In this document: piece after piece, positions 5,717 through 6,761 of the stretch
Layout: the number at the start of each line of letters is the position of its first letter
How positions within the stretch are numbered: the first letter of the stretch is position 1
Assembly (NCBI GenBank): GCA_035430965.1
Contig: DAOMHQ010000235.1
Coordinates: 1-6,761 of the forward strand
Source: JAKPRU01 sp029568995
GTDB taxonomy: Bacteria > Hinthialibacterota > Hinthialibacteria > Hinthialibacterales > JAKPRU01
Length of the DNA: 6,761 nt
Direction: 5' to 3'
Position numbers and translations under genes: made by a program
The notes under the pieces: generated by a model
Databases searched by the model: none
What the model saw: only the letters and a program-made list of their open reading frames with translations
Told to the model about the DNA's origin: nothing

Positions 5717-6656
5717 ACATCCCCAGCTCCTGCCGATACCATTCCACGGTCCGGCGTAATCCTTCTTCGACCGATACCTTCGGTTCAAATCCCAGGATTT
5801 TTCTCGCTTTGGAGATATCGGCACTGGAATGCAGAATGTCTCCTTTTCGCGGCGGAAGGAATTCCGGTTCGATGGAGGTTCCCAGGATCTTGTTCAGCAG
5901 ATGTACCACCTCCAGCACGGACACCCGCCCGCCGCAGGAAGCATTGATTACCTCTCCCGGCGCATCCGGCGCACTCATTGCCAAAATGTTGGCTTCCACC
6001 ACATTGTCGATGTAAGTGTAGTCCCGGGTGGCGGACCCATCCCCGAAAATCCGGGGACGTTCCCCGCGCAGCATCAGGGGAGCGAAAATCGCCATCACCC
6101 CGGTGTACGGTGAATTGGGATTCTGACGCGGACCGAACACATTGAAATACCGCAGGCACACGGCCTCCAGGCCATAGACCTTGTGGAATACCTGGCAGTA
6201 ATATTCGCCCATCAGTTTTGCCGCCCCGTAGGGTGATATCGGCCTGGGGGCAAGGGCCTCGTGCTTTTTAGAAACCTCGACGTCGCCGTAAGCCGAGGAA
6301 GATGCAGCGTAAATGACACGGCGCACCCCCGCGTTCCTCGCCGCCAGAAGAACTGTTAGGGTTCCGGTGGCGTTCACATCGTGGCTCTCCAGCGGCTTCT
6401 CCACGGAACGCGGCACCGAGGGCAGCGCACCCTCGTGGAACACATACTCCACGCCCTGCATGGCATGGAGTATCTCTTCATAGCTACGAATATCGACTTC
6501 ATGGAGATCCACTCGGTCCCGAATCCGGTCGAGGTTCTCCCGTCTGCCTGTGGCGAAATTGTCCACGATCGCCACCTCATGCCCCAGCTCCAGCAGTCTC
6601 GTGGCGAGATTCGAGCCGATGAATCCCGCCCCGCCCGTTATCATGATTTTTGCCAT
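5715..6656 (-). CDS. NAD-dependent sugar-nucleotide epimerase/dehydratase (extended SDR)
   Basis: A complete 313-residue extended short-chain dehydrogenase/reductase, typical length for UDP-glucose 4-epimerase-like enzymes. The Rossmann motif GGAGFIG is at 8-14, with the acidic residue D32 (VDNFATG) expected to bind the NAD ribose. The active site shows SSSAYG (119-124) and Y143-x3-K147 (SPYGAAK). Substrate-side motifs RYFNVFGPRQ (169-178) and RDYTYIDN (211-218) are also present, and the C-terminus (SVEEGLRRTVEWYRQ) is typical. The enzyme acts in the cytoplasm on UDP- or other NDP-hexoses for cell-envelope polysaccharide. WbpP/GalE-type 4-epimerase is most likely, but 4,6-dehydratases and GDP-mannose relatives share these motifs, so the substrate is not assigned. 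ATG at 6656 has GAGGT (6662-6666) five bases upstream. It is convergent with the small gene and has no visible glycosyltransferase neighbours within the window. Confidence 0.92.
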   Translation of the reverse strand: MAKIMITGGAGFIGSNLATRLLELGHEVAIVDNFATGRRENLDRIRDRVDLHEVDIRSYEEILHAMQGVEYVFHEGALPSVPRSVEKPLESHDVNATGTLTVLLAARNAGVRRVIYAASSSAYGDVEVSKKHEALAPRPISPYGAAKLMGEYYCQVFHKVYGLEAVCLRYFNVFGPRQNPNSPYTGVMAIFAPLMLRGERPRIFGDGSATRDYTYIDNVVEANILAMSAPDAPGEVINASCGGRVSVLEVVHLLNKILGTSIEPEFLPPRKGDILHSSADISKARKILGFEPKVSVEEGLRRTVEWYRQELGM

Positions 6657-6679
6657 GTGCTACCTCAGTTTCCTTTTTG

Positions 6680-6761
6680 CCCCCCTCATCCTCTCCTCGA
6701 GTGCGTAGGACCAGACGGGCACACGGCCGTGTGCCCCTACGGTCGCCGATCAGTGATCGGT
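6680..6761. repeat. Palindromic intergenic repeat region at right edge
   Basis: A perfect 20-base palindrome (6717-6736, half-site GGGCACACGG) is flanked by outer GTAG (6705-6708) and CTAC (6737-6740). It is followed by a second hairpin, CCGATCA (6746-6752), one base, then TGATCGG (6754-6760). The run CCCCCCTCATCC at 6680-6691 resembles the complement of the tail of the repeat at 2378-2410. It lies upstream of the epimerase gene, whose own ribosome binding site is at 6661-6667. No gene is seen here, and the window ends inside the region. Confidence 0.6.

Noticed and set aside
5513..5824. Minus-strand ORF of 103 codons containing HGRDARAT and VHLVHLV
   Set aside because: It is the translation of the palindromic repeat and the 9-bp array, and overlaps the ends of two real genes.

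Overview
The window looks like chromosomal sequence from an uncultivated or environmental Gram-negative-type bacterium with moderately high GC. The evidence for this is Sec, Tat and lipoprotein export signals, canonical GGAG-type ribosome binding sites, a run of exactly 100 N that looks like a scaffold gap, and several GC-rich palindromic intergenic repeats. One of these palindromes, at 5685-5716, reads as 'HGRDARAT' on the minus strand. I associate that type with genomes of Planctomycetes, Verrucomicrobia, Omnitrophota, Hydrogenedentota and similar phyla. This is recollection, not a search, so the phylum stays open. There are no rRNA or tRNA genes, CRISPR arrays or transposases.

Layout. Positions 1-698 (minus) hold the 5' part of a secreted protein gene that runs off the left edge. 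It is divergent, across a 232-bp intergenic region, from a second secreted protein gene (931 onward, plus), which is cut by the N gap at 2244-2343. The two proteins share enough sequence landmarks to be distant paralogs. After the gap comes a GC-rich hairpin repeat. Next, reading leftward on the minus strand from 5133 to 2426, is a three-gene operon: a DUF362 protein with a Tat signal and lipobox, a NapH/MauN-like membrane polyferredoxin, and a NapG/MauM-like periplasmic ferredoxin with four [4Fe-4S] clusters. Positions 5227-5643 (plus) hold a small orphan gene with weak resemblance to the FliG N-terminal domain. Inverted arrays of a 9-bp repeat (GTGGACNNN) lie inside its 5' end and just after its stop. 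A palindromic repeat or terminator separates it from a convergent extended-SDR sugar-nucleotide epimerase gene (5715-6656, minus). The right edge carries two more perfect palindromes.

How the genes fit together. The central operon is the clearest functional unit. The membrane protein would pass quinol-derived or other electrons through its cytoplasmic-membrane clusters to the exported four-cluster ferredoxin, as NapH and NapG do. No nitrate reductase, methylamine dehydrogenase or other terminal enzyme is visible, so the DUF362 lipoprotein is the only candidate partner here. The epimerase probably serves surface polysaccharide synthesis. The two secreted proteins may be beta-helix-type extracellular proteins, but no function can be assigned. 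The most unusual features are the divergent paralog pair, the DUF362-polyferredoxin module without a recognised reductase, and the 9-bp repeat arrays bracketing the small gene.
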